Shown in pieces: positions 54,398 to 64,000 of a stretch of DNA of 64,000 nt (its first letter is position 1; every line of letters begins with the position of its first letter). A program made the position numbers and the translations under genes. Source of the DNA: Pedobacter cryoconitis (GTDB lineage: Bacteria; Bacteroidota; Bacteroidia; Sphingobacteriales; Sphingobacteriaceae); contig NZ_JACHCC010000015.1 in the NCBI RefSeq assembly GCF_014207135.1, positions 1 to 64,000 of the forward strand, written 5' to 3'. Below the pieces are notes generated by a model, which saw nothing but the letters and a program-made list of their open reading frames with translations, had not been told where the DNA came from and did not search any database.

Positions 54398-54478
54398 TGG
54401 ACGTTTTGGTGTAGAACAAGAGTTTAAACATCATTTCGTTCATTACAGTTTTTTAAAATAAAGCATAAAATACTCATT

Positions 54479-55774
54479 ATGAGGAATATCTCATTGATCA
54501 TTAGAAGAGTTTGGAAGTCGGCATTTATGTTTACGGCTCTATCTGTTTTAATCGTTTCTGGTACACAAGCACAAGACCCAGTAGAAGGCAGAAAGATCTT
54601 CAAGGAAAAATGTACTTCATGTCATGCACTGGACCGCGATTTAATCGGCCCTGCATTACAAAAGATTGTACCTACCAAAAGCGAAGCGTTTTTGTTAAGA
54701 TGGATTAACAATGCTCCGGCATTTATCGCATCTGGTGACAAAGAAGCTGTAGAGGCTTCGAAATTTAATCCTAATGCGGATATGACGGCTTTCCCTTCAT
54801 TGACGCCTGAGCAGATTAAAAGCATCCTTGCTTATGTTAAAGTAGGTGAGCCAAAGAAAGCTGAAGTTGCTGGCGCTGCCAAAGGTTCTGATGAAGTTTC
54901 AAACTTCTCTATCGTTGGGGTGATCGCGGTTATCCTGATCTCTATTATTGTATTAGTGATCCTGGCCAGAGCAATTAAAATGCTGGAACGCCTGATCCTT
55001 AAAAAACAAGGTGTAGAGATTGAAGAAGACGAAGAGAAAGCTTCGATGGTAGCTGGTATTGGTCAGTTATTCAAAAACAAGAAATTTGTTTTCTTCGTGA
55101 TCCTGTGCCTAGTCATAAGTTTAGGTTCATTCGGATGGATGGGAATGTGGAACACTGGTGTTGCTACTGGTTACCAGCCAACTCAGCCAATTAAATTCTC
55201 TCACGAATTACACGCTGGTGTTAACCAGATTGATTGTCAGTACTGTCACGCTGGTGCATTTGAATCTAAAAATGCAACGATACCTTCACTTAACGTTTGT
55301 ATGAACTGTCACAAACAGGTGCAGGCTAGAGACAGCCATGATGGAAACATCTCTCCTGAGATTCAGAAAATCTACAATGCATTGGGTTACGATGCAGATA
55401 AAATGACTTATGACAAGTCTAAAGAAAAACCAATTGAATGGGTACGTGTTCACAACCTTCAGGATTTCGCTTACTTCAACCACTCTCAACACGTAGTTGT
55501 AGCTGCTGATGCGATCCGTAAGGAAAAAGGCTTGAAACCAAACGAACCAGTTTGTTTCGCTTGTCACGGACCGGTTAATACCATGGAAGAGATTTATCAG
55601 TATTCTCCTCTGACTATGAAATGGTGTATTAACTGTCATAAAGACACCAAGTTAGAAGTTAAAGACAACGCATTCTACACCAAAATTATTGAGGCTCATG
55701 AGAAAATCAAAAAAGGTGAGAAAATTACACCAGCAGCATTAGGTGGAATTGAGTGTGGTAAATGTCACTATTAA
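54479..55774 (+). CDS. actA: Alternative complex III subunit ActA, multihaem cytochrome c with N-terminal monohaem domain
   Basis: A 431-residue protein with a signal peptide (TQAQD). The N-terminal domain is a monohaem cytochrome c (CTSCH at about 40, and a ligand methionine in ADMTAFPSL). Two membrane helices follow (about 145-165 and 202-222), then a periplasmic domain with five CxxCH sites: CQYCH, CMNCH, CFACH, CINCH and CGKCH. It carries electrons from quinol towards the terminal oxidase. With six haem sites it has the usual five plus one in the fused domain. First gene of the operon. Confidence 0.92.
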   Translation: MRNISLIIRRVWKSAFMFTALSVLIVSGTQAQDPVEGRKIFKEKCTSCHALDRDLIGPALQKIVPTKSEAFLLRWINNAPAFIASGDKEAVEASKFNPNADMTAFPSLTPEQIKSILAYVKVGEPKKAEVAGAAKGSDEVSNFSIVGVIAVILISIIVLVILARAIKMLERLILKKQGVEIEEDEEKASMVAGIGQLFKNKKFVFFVILCLVISLGSFGWMGMWNTGVATGYQPTQPIKFSHELHAGVNQIDCQYCHAGAFESKNATIPSLNVCMNCHKQVQARDSHDGNISPEIQKIYNALGYDADKMTYDKSKEKPIEWVRVHNLQDFAYFNHSQHVVVAADAIRKEKGLKPNEPVCFACHGPVNTMEEIYQYSPLTMKWCINCHKDTKLEVKDNAFYTKIIEAHEKIKKGEKITPAALGGIECGKCHY

Positions 55775-55819
55775 TAGAGTTTAGTAAAAGAACGTTCGAT
55801 AAACAGTAATATAGCTTAA

Positions 55820-58800
55820 ATGGAAAGCAATAAAAAATACTGGAAAGGCTTAGAGGAATTTAACAAGACCTCCGATTTTGTTGAGAACAACAAAAACGAA
55901 TTCGCAGAGCCGCTTCCAATAGAAGATGTTTTAAATGAAGCAGGATTAAGTACAGTAACTCCTCGCCGTGACTTTTTAAAAGCCTTAGGCTTTGGTCTTG
56001 GTGCGGTAACACTTGCTGCTTGTCAGCCTGCTCCGATTCACAAATCAATACCTTATCTGGTTAAACCTGAAGAAGTAATCCCGGGCATCCCGAATTACTA
56101 TGTTTCAAGTTATAACGGTCAGAGTGTTCTGGTGAAAACCAGAGAAGGACGTCCTATCAAGATTGAACCAAATCCTAATGCAGGATTATTCAACTGTGGT
56201 ACTGACGCTCAGGCTCAGGCTTCGGTATTGGACTTATACGATGTTTCGAAACTTAAAGCACCTGTATTAAAGAATGATGAAACTACCTGGACCAAGGTGG
56301 ATGCTTTTGTAACTGCAGAGTTAGCTAAAGCAAAAGCTTCAGGTAAGAAAATTCGTATCGTCTCTTCTTCTGTGTACAGTCCTTCGACTAAATCAGTAGT
56401 AGCAGATTTTACAGCTGCATATCCTTCTACCAAACATATACAGTATGATGCAGTTTCTTATACTGGTATCATCAAGGCAAATGAAAATAGCTTTGGTAAA
56501 GCTGTAGTCCCTAAATATAACTTTGACAAAGCTGACTTAATCGTGAGTTTTGCTGCTGACTTTTTAGGTACATGGATCAGTGGAGAAGAATTCACTGCTC
56601 AATATGTTTCTAACAGAAACAACAAATCACTGGCTAAAGGTAAAATGTCACGTCACTTCCAGTTCGAAGCTGGAATGAGTCTGACAGGTACCAATGCTGA
56701 TACACGTGTTCCAATTAAATTATCAGAACAGGGACCTGCACTGATAACTTTATACAATGCAATTACCGGTGGCAATTTAGCAGGTGGTTCTTTACCTAAG
56801 AATGCGACTGCTGAAAAAGCACTGAAACTGGTAGCTAAGGAATTAACTCAGCAAAAGGGTAAAGCTTTAGTCGTATGTGGTTCGAACGATGTTTCTACAC
56901 AGATACTGGTAAATGCAATTAACTCGGCTATTGGTAGTTATGGTACAACGATTGATCTGGACAATCCAAACAAACGTTATGCTGGTAACGATGCTGAATT
57001 TGCAGAATTCTTAAATGAGATGAACAGGGGCGAAGTTGCTGCTGTATTCTTCTTAGACAGTAACCCTGCTTATGATGTAACCAATGTGAAATCATTTACT
57101 GATGGATTAAGCAAAGTTCCACTGAAAGTTTCTTTCTCAGACCGTAAGGATGAGACTTCAACTTTATGTGATGTGATTGCTATCAATCAGAACTATTTAG
57201 AATCATGGGGTGATGCAAACAGCTACGAAGGATCTTACTCGATCATTCAGCCAACGATCAACCCGGTATTCAACTCACGTCAGGCGGAACAGAGTTTACT
57301 GATCTGGTCTAACGCACCTGTTAAAGATTACTACCAGTATGTACGTAACAACTGGGAGAAAAACATACTTCCTGCATTAGGTAAAAACTGGAATGAATTA
57401 TTACAGACTGGTGTTTTTGCTTCGGCTCCTAAAGCAGCAGGATCTTATAGTTTCAAACTTTCTTTAGATGCAGTTGCTCCTTCAGTATTGAAAAGCAGTG
57501 CAGCTTTAGCAAAAGACATCGAACTTCAGGTTTATGAAAGTATCGCAATGCGCGATGGTAGCCATGCAAACAATGCATTTTTACAGGAATTACCTGATCC
57601 GGTTTCTAAAGTAACCTGGGACAACTATATCGCCCTTGCGCCTAAATTTGCAGAATCACAAGGATTGAAAGAATTTGATGTTGTTGACGTGAAAGGCAGC
57701 AACGGCTATACAATTTCTTTACCTGTGCTGATTCAGCCTGGACAAGCTGTAGGTACTGCTTCCATCGCTTTAGGTTATGGACGTGCTAAGGCTGGTAAAG
57801 CTGGTGATAACGTAGGTAAAAATGCTTATCCTTTTGCAAGTTTCAGTAATGGAACGCTGCAATATGCGACTACGATTACAATTTCTAAAACTGGTTCTAC
57901 TTACGAACTTGCACAGACTCAGACTCACCATTCATTCGAAGGCAGAAACATTATCCGTGAAGCTTCTTTCAAGGAATATGTGAAAAACCCGTTTGCTGGT
58001 ACTGGTAAACATGAGGAAGGTCATAAAACATATGATTTATGGGATAAATATGAGAAACCAGGAAATAACTGGGTAATGGCAATCGATCTGAATGCCTGTA
58101 CCGGTTGTGGTTCTTGTATTGTTGCCTGTAACGTAGAAAATAATATTCCTGTAGTGGGTCGTGATGAGGTTCGCAGACGCAGAGAGATGCACTGGATCCG
58201 TATTGACCGTTATTATAGCTTTGAAGAGGGAGATAAGAGCGTGTCTGAGGAGAAAGAGATTGCGCACCTGGAGAATCTTGACCGTGTGACTGTTGTACAT
58301 CAGCCGATGTTATGTCAGCATTGTGATCACGCTCCTTGTGAGACTGTGTGTCCTGTACTGGCAACTACACACTCTTCGGATGGTCTGAACCACATGGCTT
58401 ATAACCGTTGTGTAGGTACACGTTACTGTGCGAATAACTGTCCGTATAAAGTTCGTCGTTTCAACTGGTTTAACTACTGGAATGATTCACGTTTTGATAA
58501 CTACCTGAACAATGAATTTACGCAGCTGGTACTTAACCCTGATGTAACTACACGTTCAAGAGGTGTTATGGAGAAATGCTCAATGTGTATCCAACGTATT
58601 CAGGCTGGTAAATTAACAGCTAAAATGGAGAAACGTCCATTGAAAGACGGAGATATCAAAATGGCATGTCAGCAAGCTTGTTCAGCAAATGCAATTATAT
58701 TTGGTGATGGCAACGATCCGGAATCAGAAGTGTCGAAAGCATTACGTAGTGAGCGCGTTTACTATGTATTGGAAGAGATCAATACACAACCGGGAGTAGG

Positions 58801-58852
58801 CTACATGACAAAAATTAGAAACACAGATTCATTACCAACAGTACAAGCGTAA
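55820..58852 (+). CDS. actB: Alternative complex III subunit ActB, molybdopterin-oxidoreductase-like and iron-sulfur fusion
   Basis: A 1010-residue fusion. A TAT-type variant motif (RRDFLKALGFGLG) at about 54-66 precedes the molybdopterin-family-like half, which in ActB carries no cofactor. The C-terminal ~270 residues hold ferredoxin-like clusters: CTGCGSCIVACNVENN, CQHCDHAPCETVCPV, CVGTRYCANNCPYKVRR and CSMC ... CQQACSANAI. These give three [4Fe-4S] and one [3Fe-4S] site by family knowledge. It moves electrons from quinol towards ActA. Separated by 45 bases from actA. Confidence 0.92.
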   Translation: MESNKKYWKGLEEFNKTSDFVENNKNEFAEPLPIEDVLNEAGLSTVTPRRDFLKALGFGLGAVTLAACQPAPIHKSIPYLVKPEEVIPGIPNYYVSSYNGQSVLVKTREGRPIKIEPNPNAGLFNCGTDAQAQASVLDLYDVSKLKAPVLKNDETTWTKVDAFVTAELAKAKASGKKIRIVSSSVYSPSTKSVVADFTAAYPSTKHIQYDAVSYTGIIKANENSFGKAVVPKYNFDKADLIVSFAADFLGTWISGEEFTAQYVSNRNNKSLAKGKMSRHFQFEAGMSLTGTNADTRVPIKLSEQGPALITLYNAITGGNLAGGSLPKNATAEKALKLVAKELTQQKGKALVVCGSNDVSTQILVNAINSAIGSYGTTIDLDNPNKRYAGNDAEFAEFLNEMNRGEVAAVFFLDSNPAYDVTNVKSFTDGLSKVPLKVSFSDRKDETSTLCDVIAINQNYLESWGDANSYEGSYSIIQPTINPVFNSRQAEQSLLIWSNAPVKDYYQYVRNNWEKNILPALGKNWNELLQTGVFASAPKAAGSYSFKLSLDAVAPSVLKSSAALAKDIELQVYESIAMRDGSHANNAFLQELPDPVSKVTWDNYIALAPKFAESQGLKEFDVVDVKGSNGYTISLPVLIQPGQAVGTASIALGYGRAKAGKAGDNVGKNAYPFASFSNGTLQYATTITISKTGSTYELAQTQTHHSFEGRNIIREASFKEYVKNPFAGTGKHEEGHKTYDLWDKYEKPGNNWVMAIDLNACTGCGSCIVACNVENNIPVVGRDEVRRRREMHWIRIDRYYSFEEGDKSVSEEKEIAHLENLDRVTVVHQPMLCQHCDHAPCETVCPVLATTHSSDGLNHMAYNRCVGTRYCANNCPYKVRRFNWFNYWNDSRFDNYLNNEFTQLVLNPDVTTRSRGVMEKCSMCIQRIQAGKLTAKMEKRPLKDGDIKMACQQACSANAIIFGDGNDPESEVSKALRSERVYYVLEEINTQPGVGYMTKIRNTDSLPTVQA

Positions 58853-58875
58853 GCTGATATTAAAGAAAACACATT

Positions 58876-60348
58876 ATGTCAGGACATAACGAATCAATAT
58901 TAAGAGAACCACTAATCACCGGCAGTGATATCACGTATGCAAAAATTACGGATGATATCTTAATGCCAGTTGAGAATAAGCCGAACAGGGCCTGGTGGAT
59001 AGGTTTCATTGTTTCCCTAATGGGAGCAACCTTATGGTTAGTTGCAGTAAGTTATACTTTCTGGAACGGTATCGGAGCATGGGGATTAAATAAAACTGTA
59101 GGATGGGCCTGGGATATCACCGGTTTCGTATGGTGGGTAGGTATTGGTCACGCAGGAACACTAATTTCTGCAGTACTATTGCTTTTCCGTCAGAACTGGC
59201 GTAACTCAATTAACCGTTCGGCAGAGGCGATGACGATCTTCGCCGTTATCTGTGCCGCAACTTATGTTGTATCACACATGGGAAGACCATGGTTAGCTTA
59301 CTGGGTATTACCATTACCGAATCAGTTCGGATCATTATGGGTAAACTTTAACTCACCACTGGTTTGGGATATGTTTGCGATCTCAACTTACTTCTCTGTA
59401 TCATTATTATTCTGGTACACGGGTCTGTTACCGGATATTGCAACTATCCGTGACCGTGCAACAGGTTTACGCCGCAGAGTTTATTCTATCTTCTCTTTCG
59501 GATGGAGCGGTAACGTTAAAACATGGCAGCGTTTTGAGACAGTGTCTCTGATCCTTGCGGGTATCTCTACACCACTGGTACTTTCGGTACACACGATTGT
59601 ATCAATGGACTTTGCTACCTCGGTAATTCCGGGATGGCACACTACAATCTTCCCTCCATACTTTGTGGCTGGTGCGATCTTCTCTGGTTTCGCCATGGTA
59701 TTAACCTTATTACTGGTTGCCCGTAAAGTATTAGGTCTGGAAAACTATATCACCATGTTCCACATTGAGTCGATGAACAAAATCATCATCTTAACAGGAT
59801 CTATCGTAGGTGTAGCTTATCTGACAGAGTTTTTTATTGCCTGGTATTCAGGTTCAGAATATGAAGCATATGCATTCGTCAACCGTTCTACTGGTCCTTA
59901 CTGGTGGGCATACTGGATGATGATGACTTGTAACGTAATTTCTCCGCAGTTACTGTGGTTCAAGAAAATCCGTTTGAGCATTCCTGCAACATGGATCTTA
60001 TCTATCGTGGTAAACATCGGTATGTGGTTTGAGCGTTTCGTAATTATCGTAACCTCTTTACACCGTGATTACCTCCCTTCAAGCTGGGCGATGTTCTATC
60101 CTACATGGGTAGATGTAAGTGTCTTTGTAGGTTCAATCGGTGTATTCTTTACTTTATTCCTGTTGTTCTTAAGAGTCCTTCCTTCAATTGCGATTGCTGA
60201 GGTGAAACTGTTACTTAAAACATCAAGTGAGCAAGCTAAACTTGCACAGATTAAAGAAGGTCATTTAGATAAAGTTCAGGTAAAGGAATACGTTGAATCT
60301 TTAGAGAAATTTGATAGTGTTAAACAAGAAGAATACGCAAAAATATAA
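58876..60348 (+). CDS. actC: Alternative complex III subunit ActC, NrfD-like membrane protein
   Basis: A 490-residue integral membrane protein of the NrfD/PsrC family, about ten helices. It forms the quinol-binding and possibly proton-translocating part. Segments such as WWIGFIVSLMGATLWLVAVS, MGRPWLAYWVLPLPNQ and SPLVWDMFAIS are typical. It begins 23 bases after actB. Confidence 0.93.
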   Translation: MSGHNESILREPLITGSDITYAKITDDILMPVENKPNRAWWIGFIVSLMGATLWLVAVSYTFWNGIGAWGLNKTVGWAWDITGFVWWVGIGHAGTLISAVLLLFRQNWRNSINRSAEAMTIFAVICAATYVVSHMGRPWLAYWVLPLPNQFGSLWVNFNSPLVWDMFAISTYFSVSLLFWYTGLLPDIATIRDRATGLRRRVYSIFSFGWSGNVKTWQRFETVSLILAGISTPLVLSVHTIVSMDFATSVIPGWHTTIFPPYFVAGAIFSGFAMVLTLLLVARKVLGLENYITMFHIESMNKIIILTGSIVGVAYLTEFFIAWYSGSEYEAYAFVNRSTGPYWWAYWMMMTCNVISPQLLWFKKIRLSIPATWILSIVVNIGMWFERFVIIVTSLHRDYLPSSWAMFYPTWVDVSVFVGSIGVFFTLFLLFLRVLPSIAIAEVKLLLKTSSEQAKLAQIKEGHLDKVQVKEYVESLEKFDSVKQEEYAKI

Positions 60349-60350
60349 CA

Positions 60351-60887
60351 ATGAGTAATATCAAATATATTTTAGGCAGTTTTGGCGATCCGGACGAAAT
60401 GATGCATGGCATCGAAAAGTTACAGGAGAACAACATTAAGATCCATGATGTTTATACGCCTATGCCTATCCACGGCATCGAAGCCAAACTAGGAATTAAA
60501 AGATCAAGATTAGATATCCTTGCATTTTTCTGCGGGATAACAGGAACAATGTCAGCATTCGCCCTGATCTATCTGACCTCAGTTGTAGACTGGAGACATA
60601 ATATTGGTGGTAAACCAGCATTCGCATTACCGGATTTTATTCCGATTATGTTCGAGGTAACCATTTTGTTTTGTGCATTTGGTTTAGTTGGATCTTACTA
60701 TGCATCTACTCACCTTTTCCCAGGAAGAGCGCCAAGAGTAATGGACTTAAGAGCAACTGATGACAGATTTATTATCGCAGTTGATGCAAAGGAAAATGCT
60801 GATCACAGTAAAATTGATGGATTATTAAAAGAAGCTGGTGCTATAGAAGTTAAGCACAATGAAAGGAAGTATATTAGCTATGAATAA
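60351..60887 (+). CDS. actD: Alternative complex III subunit ActD
   Basis: A 178-residue protein with the DUF3341/ActD pattern: YILGSFGDPDEMMHGIEKL, VYTPMPIHGIE, then two membrane helices at about 60-85 and 100-120, and a C-terminal soluble part (RFIIAVDA). A stabilising subunit of the complex. It begins 2 bases after actC and its end overlaps actE by 8 bases. Confidence 0.9.
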   Translation: MSNIKYILGSFGDPDEMMHGIEKLQENNIKIHDVYTPMPIHGIEAKLGIKRSRLDILAFFCGITGTMSAFALIYLTSVVDWRHNIGGKPAFALPDFIPIMFEVTILFCAFGLVGSYYASTHLFPGRAPRVMDLRATDDRFIIAVDAKENADHSKIDGLLKEAGAIEVKHNERKYISYE

Positions 60888-61464
60888 GAATAAAATAGTT
60901 GCAGCCTCATTTGTTGTTTTTTCCATTGTTGCAACACTTTCGTCTTGCAGGGATAAGAATAATCCAGGTTTGGAATATGCAAGGAATATGTATGATCACA
61001 TCGCTTATGATCCTGATCAGCCAAATAAAAACTTTGCAAATGGTCAGACTGCGCAAACTCCTCCTGCAAATACAGATCCGATAGGATTTGTAAAGTATGA
61101 GTATGCAAATACTAAAGAAGGTTATGAAGCCGCTGGTACAAACCTGCACAATCCTTTAGCTAAGACTCCTCAGAATTTATTATCTGGTAAACATTACTTT
61201 ACTGTATTCTGTAGTCCTTGTCATGGTGACAAAGGTGATGGTAAAGGTCATTTGGTTCAAATTGAGAAATTTACAGGTGTTCCGGCTTATCATGGTGATG
61301 CAGCATCATCACGTGGTGGTTTAATGAAAGATTTAACCGAAGGAAAAATCTATCATACTATCATGTACGGTTTAAATAACATGGGATCACATGCTTCTCA
61401 GCTTACTCCAGATCAAAGATGGAAAGTAGTGATGTATGTTCAACAATTACAAAAAATACAATAG
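60880..61464 (+). CDS. actE: Alternative complex III subunit ActE, monohaem cytochrome c lipoprotein
   Basis: A 194-residue lipoprotein (lipobox LSS-C) with one haem site (FCSPCHGDKGDGKG) and a methionine ligand near NMGSH. The ATG at 60880 overlaps actD by 8 bases; a reading from 60859 would place seven residues before the signal peptide. It accepts electrons from ActA or passes them on to the oxidase. Confidence 0.92.
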   Translation: MNKNKIVAASFVVFSIVATLSSCRDKNNPGLEYARNMYDHIAYDPDQPNKNFANGQTAQTPPANTDPIGFVKYEYANTKEGYEAAGTNLHNPLAKTPQNLLSGKHYFTVFCSPCHGDKGDGKGHLVQIEKFTGVPAYHGDAASSRGGLMKDLTEGKIYHTIMYGLNNMGSHASQLTPDQRWKVVMYVQQLQKIQ

Positions 61465-61478
61465 AAAAGCAGATATAA

Positions 61479-62693
61479 ATGGGAACTCACAATTATAATT
61501 TAACTGAGCAGTTTGAGTTTACAGGGAAAGCTAAAAACTTAAGCATTGCAGCGATCGTAATCGGTATCGCGAGTATAGCTTACGGTTTTTCTGATCATGG
61601 ACTTCATGAGCGGACTTTCGCCAACCTGTTACTTATGGCCTATTACTTCGCCTGTGTATGTATGTCAGGTGCATTCTTTTTAGCTGTTCAGTTTGTCGCA
61701 CAAGCTGGATGGTCTGCATCTATATTACGTGTACCTCAGGCGATGGCAAAAACACTGCCTATTGCAGTAGTGATCCTGATCGCTATTATTGGTATGGGTT
61801 TATACACGCATAACCTTTATCATCACTGGAACGCACCAGGATTAACTAATCCGGCAGATCCTAACTACGATAAATTAATCGATGGAAAATCGGCTTTCTT
61901 AAATGTACCTTTCTTTTTAGGACGTCAGGTTATATTTTTAGGTCTGTATTGTTTCTTCGCTTTATTACTTTCTAAATTATCAAATAACGAAGATTTAGAA
62001 GGTGGTTTAAATTCTTATACCAAGAGTTTTAAATACTCATGTATTTTCCTTGTTATTTATGGATTTACTACGCCGATATTTGCGTTTGATACAGTGATGT
62101 CATTAGAAGCACACTGGTTCTCTACGATGTTTGGCTGGTATAACTTCGCAGCAATGTGGGTAAGCAGTTTAGCAACAATGGCGGTAATCATCATCCTGTT
62201 AAGAAAAGCTGGTTACATGCAATGGGTTAACAATAGCCACCTGCATAACTTAGGTCAGTTCATCTTCGGATTCTCGATTTTCTGGACTTATGTATGGTTT
62301 GCTCAATTTATGTTGATCTATTATGCCAACATGCCGGAAGAAACTGTGTATTTTTACAAACGTTTTGAGTTCTATAAGTTCTGGTTCTTCCTGAATTTAG
62401 TGATGAACTTCCTGGCTCCGGTTTTATTACTGATGGACCGTGACAATAAAAGACAGGAAAATATCATGCTTGGTGTGTGTATAGTTGTATTGTGCGGTCA
62501 CTGGGTAGATTACTATCAGATGATTATGCCTGGAACTGTAGAATCACATAATGGTTTTGGTATTATTGAAATAGGAACAGCTATAGGTTTTGTAGGCTTG
62601 TTTACCTTTACAGTATTGACTGCATTAAGTAAGAAACCACTAATTGCAAAGAATCACCCTTTCCTTCAGGAAAGTTTGAATCACCATTTGTAA
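61479..62693 (+). CDS. actF: Alternative complex III subunit ActF, NrfD-like membrane protein
   Basis: A 404-residue integral membrane protein with about ten helices, homologous to ActC. Typical pieces are AYYFACVCMSGAFFLAVQFV, FDTVMSLEAHWFSTMFGWY and FSIFWTYVWFAQFMLIYYAN. It completes the complex. It starts 14 bases after actE and is followed after 64 bases by coxB. Confidence 0.92.
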   Translation: MGTHNYNLTEQFEFTGKAKNLSIAAIVIGIASIAYGFSDHGLHERTFANLLLMAYYFACVCMSGAFFLAVQFVAQAGWSASILRVPQAMAKTLPIAVVILIAIIGMGLYTHNLYHHWNAPGLTNPADPNYDKLIDGKSAFLNVPFFLGRQVIFLGLYCFFALLLSKLSNNEDLEGGLNSYTKSFKYSCIFLVIYGFTTPIFAFDTVMSLEAHWFSTMFGWYNFAAMWVSSLATMAVIIILLRKAGYMQWVNNSHLHNLGQFIFGFSIFWTYVWFAQFMLIYYANMPEETVYFYKRFEFYKFWFFLNLVMNFLAPVLLLMDRDNKRQENIMLGVCIVVLCGHWVDYYQMIMPGTVESHNGFGIIEIGTAIGFVGLFTFTVLTALSKKPLIAKNHPFLQESLNHHL

Positions 62694-62757
62694 GCAAAGG
62701 GTTAGAGAGTATATACATTAATTTATAGTAGAAGTACATCGTACTACTTTTAAGAAA

Positions 62758-64000
62758 ATGAGTTTAAGAAAATATATAAGCAATAAGACAATAGCGGCTC
62801 TGGCAGTAATTGTTACTGTGTTTGGAACTACGAGCGCATTTGCACAAGAAGCTGCCGCCGGTGCTGCCGCTACGGCTAAACCTATTGATATGTTCCCGAT
62901 CTACAAATCGGCAGCATTTTATACCCTGTTATTTTTACTGCTTTGCTTATTTATAGCAATAGTAGGTAAGGCAATGCGGGTATATGAATTGACACGTGAA
63001 GCTCAGGATAAACCTGCCGGAATCAACTGGAATACTATTAATGGTGTTCTGTTTGTGATTTTCTTAATCGTCGGTCTATACGGTGTTTATTTCGAATATA
63101 CTGTTCATGGAAACATGCTTCTTCCTGAAGCTGCTTCGGAACATGGTAAGAAGATTGACCAGATGTTTAACATCACGCTGATCCTGACTACTATTGTATT
63201 CATCGGAACGCACCTTGTATTATTCCTGTTCTCTTATTTCTACAAAAATACTGGTAAAAGAAAAGCATATTACTATCCGCACAATAATGCGTTAGAGCGT
63301 ATCTGGACAATCGTTCCGGCTTTAGTACTTACTGTATTGGTATTAATGGGATTCCTTACCTGGAGATCAATCTTCTATAAGATCGAAGATCCGAATAACA
63401 AACCACTGAGCATTGAGATTACTTCTCAGCAGTTTGCCTGGACAATCCGTTATCCTGGTGCTGATGGTGTTGTAGGAAAGAAAAACTACAAGCTGATTAC
63501 CGGAACTAACAGTTTGGGTATGGACTTCAAGGATAAAAACAACCTTGATGATCAGATGGCCGAAGAAATGGTTATTCCTGTAAATAAACCAGTGAGATTA
63601 ATCCTGACCAGTAAAGATGTTCTGCATAGTTTCTACATGCCGCATTTCAGAGTTCAGTTAAACACTGTTCCGGGTATGACTTCTTATTTTGAATTCACAC
63701 CTACAATTACTACTGCCGACATGCAGACTAAAGTAAATGATCCAGCATTTAAATATCTTTTCTATTGCTCGAAAATTTGCGGATCTGGTCACTATAACAT
63801 GCAAAAAGTTGTTAGGGTTGTTAGTCAGGCTGAATATGATGCATGGGTAGTTAAACAACCTAAGTTTATCAATAACGATTTGAGAAAACAATTTGGCTTG
63901 CCAACAGTACCGGATGCAGCTGCACCAGCAGCAGCTCCTGCTGATAGCACAGCTAAAAAACCTGCGAAGGATTCTTCTGCTGTAGCAATGAACAAACCGG
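62758..64000 (+). CDS. coxB: Cytochrome c oxidase subunit II, 3' end beyond the window
   Basis: A partial gene, running off the window end after about 414 codons. A signal peptide (SAFAQ) and a small Ala-rich segment come first. About four hydrophobic helices follow, two more than in the classical subunit II. The CuA domain has SKDVLHSFYMPHF and CSKICGSGHYNM (Cys-x3-Cys-x3-His-x2-Met), so the copper A site is intact. An Ala/Pro-rich tail begins at about residue 385. Not in a complete reading frame because it is cut; the start is ATG 62758. It belongs to the ActABCDEF-oxidase operon. Confidence 0.92.
   Translation, partial: MSLRKYISNKTIAALAVIVTVFGTTSAFAQEAAAGAAATAKPIDMFPIYKSAAFYTLLFLLLCLFIAIVGKAMRVYELTREAQDKPAGINWNTINGVLFVIFLIVGLYGVYFEYTVHGNMLLPEAASEHGKKIDQMFNITLILTTIVFIGTHLVLFLFSYFYKNTGKRKAYYYPHNNALERIWTIVPALVLTVLVLMGFLTWRSIFYKIEDPNNKPLSIEITSQQFAWTIRYPGADGVVGKKNYKLITGTNSLGMDFKDKNNLDDQMAEEMVIPVNKPVRLILTSKDVLHSFYMPHFRVQLNTVPGMTSYFEFTPTITTADMQTKVNDPAFKYLFYCSKICGSGHYNMQKVVRVVSQAEYDAWVVKQPKFINNDLRKQFGLPTVPDAAAPAAAPADSTAKKPAKDSSAVAMNKP

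Noticed and set aside
58037..58364. Antisense frames opposite actB
   Set aside because: They mirror the cysteine-rich coding strand and have no independent support.

Overview
The window looks like chromosomal DNA of a Bacteroidota of the Sphingobacteriaceae, most likely Pedobacter or a close relative. The evidence is a moderately AT-rich composition, TAnnTTTG-type promoter elements, an alternative complex III (ActABCDEF) followed by cox genes, a SecA of about 1100 residues, DUF4251- and DUF6443-type proteins, and Sec signal peptides ending in AQ. I see no rRNA, tRNA, insertion sequence, integrase or CRISPR array.

Layout. (1) 136-4497, minus strand: an amino-acid cluster with an SDR epimerase, a SerB phosphatase fused to a vestigial phosphoglycerate dehydrogenase/ACT part, a tryptophan 2,3-dioxygenase and a branched-chain aminotransferase. 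(2) 4613-6959, plus: an arginase-fold protein whose metal ligands are largely lost, and a secreted endonuclease/exonuclease/phosphatase-type protein. (3) 7284-14466, plus: two giant YD/RHS-repeat proteins. The second ends in a short variable toxin-like tip and is followed one base later by a small Imm32-like immunity protein. (4) 14657-33335, plus: a long, tightly packed run of genes for a type II secretion / type IV pilus-like machine: major pseudopilin, prepilin peptidase, ATPase, secretin, GspL-, GspM- and GspC-like proteins, minor pseudopilins and a GspF platform. Seven Sec-exported, fibre-like paralogues are interleaved with the machine genes. They have different N-terminal domains but the same C-terminal module and coiled coil. 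This is the most unusual part of the window. (5) 33437-52570, both strands: housekeeping genes (purD, secA, an M20 peptidase, dnaG, yraN, a glutaminyl cyclase-type lipoprotein, pgi, prfB with its programmed frameshift, an esterase, a SirB1-like protein, a methyltransferase and a BamA-type barrel) with several secreted or hypothetical proteins. (6) 52674-54227: a small CPGC protein and a deoxyhypusine-synthase-family enzyme. (7) 54479-64000, plus: actABCDEF and the start of coxB, cut by the window end; these are the quinol-oxidising and oxygen-reducing respiratory modules.

How it works together. Region 4 reads as one system. Pseudopilins are cleaved by the dedicated A24 peptidase, assembled by the GspE/F/L/M/C-like inner-membrane platform and act against the secretin. 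The seven tagged proteins have Sec signals and sit inside the operon, so they are the obvious candidate substrates or surface-fibre components; this is inference from gene context. Regions 3 and 4 are adjacent, but a functional link between the RHS toxin and the secretion machine is unproven. Regions 1 and 7 are ordinary core metabolism with a few unusual domain fusions.
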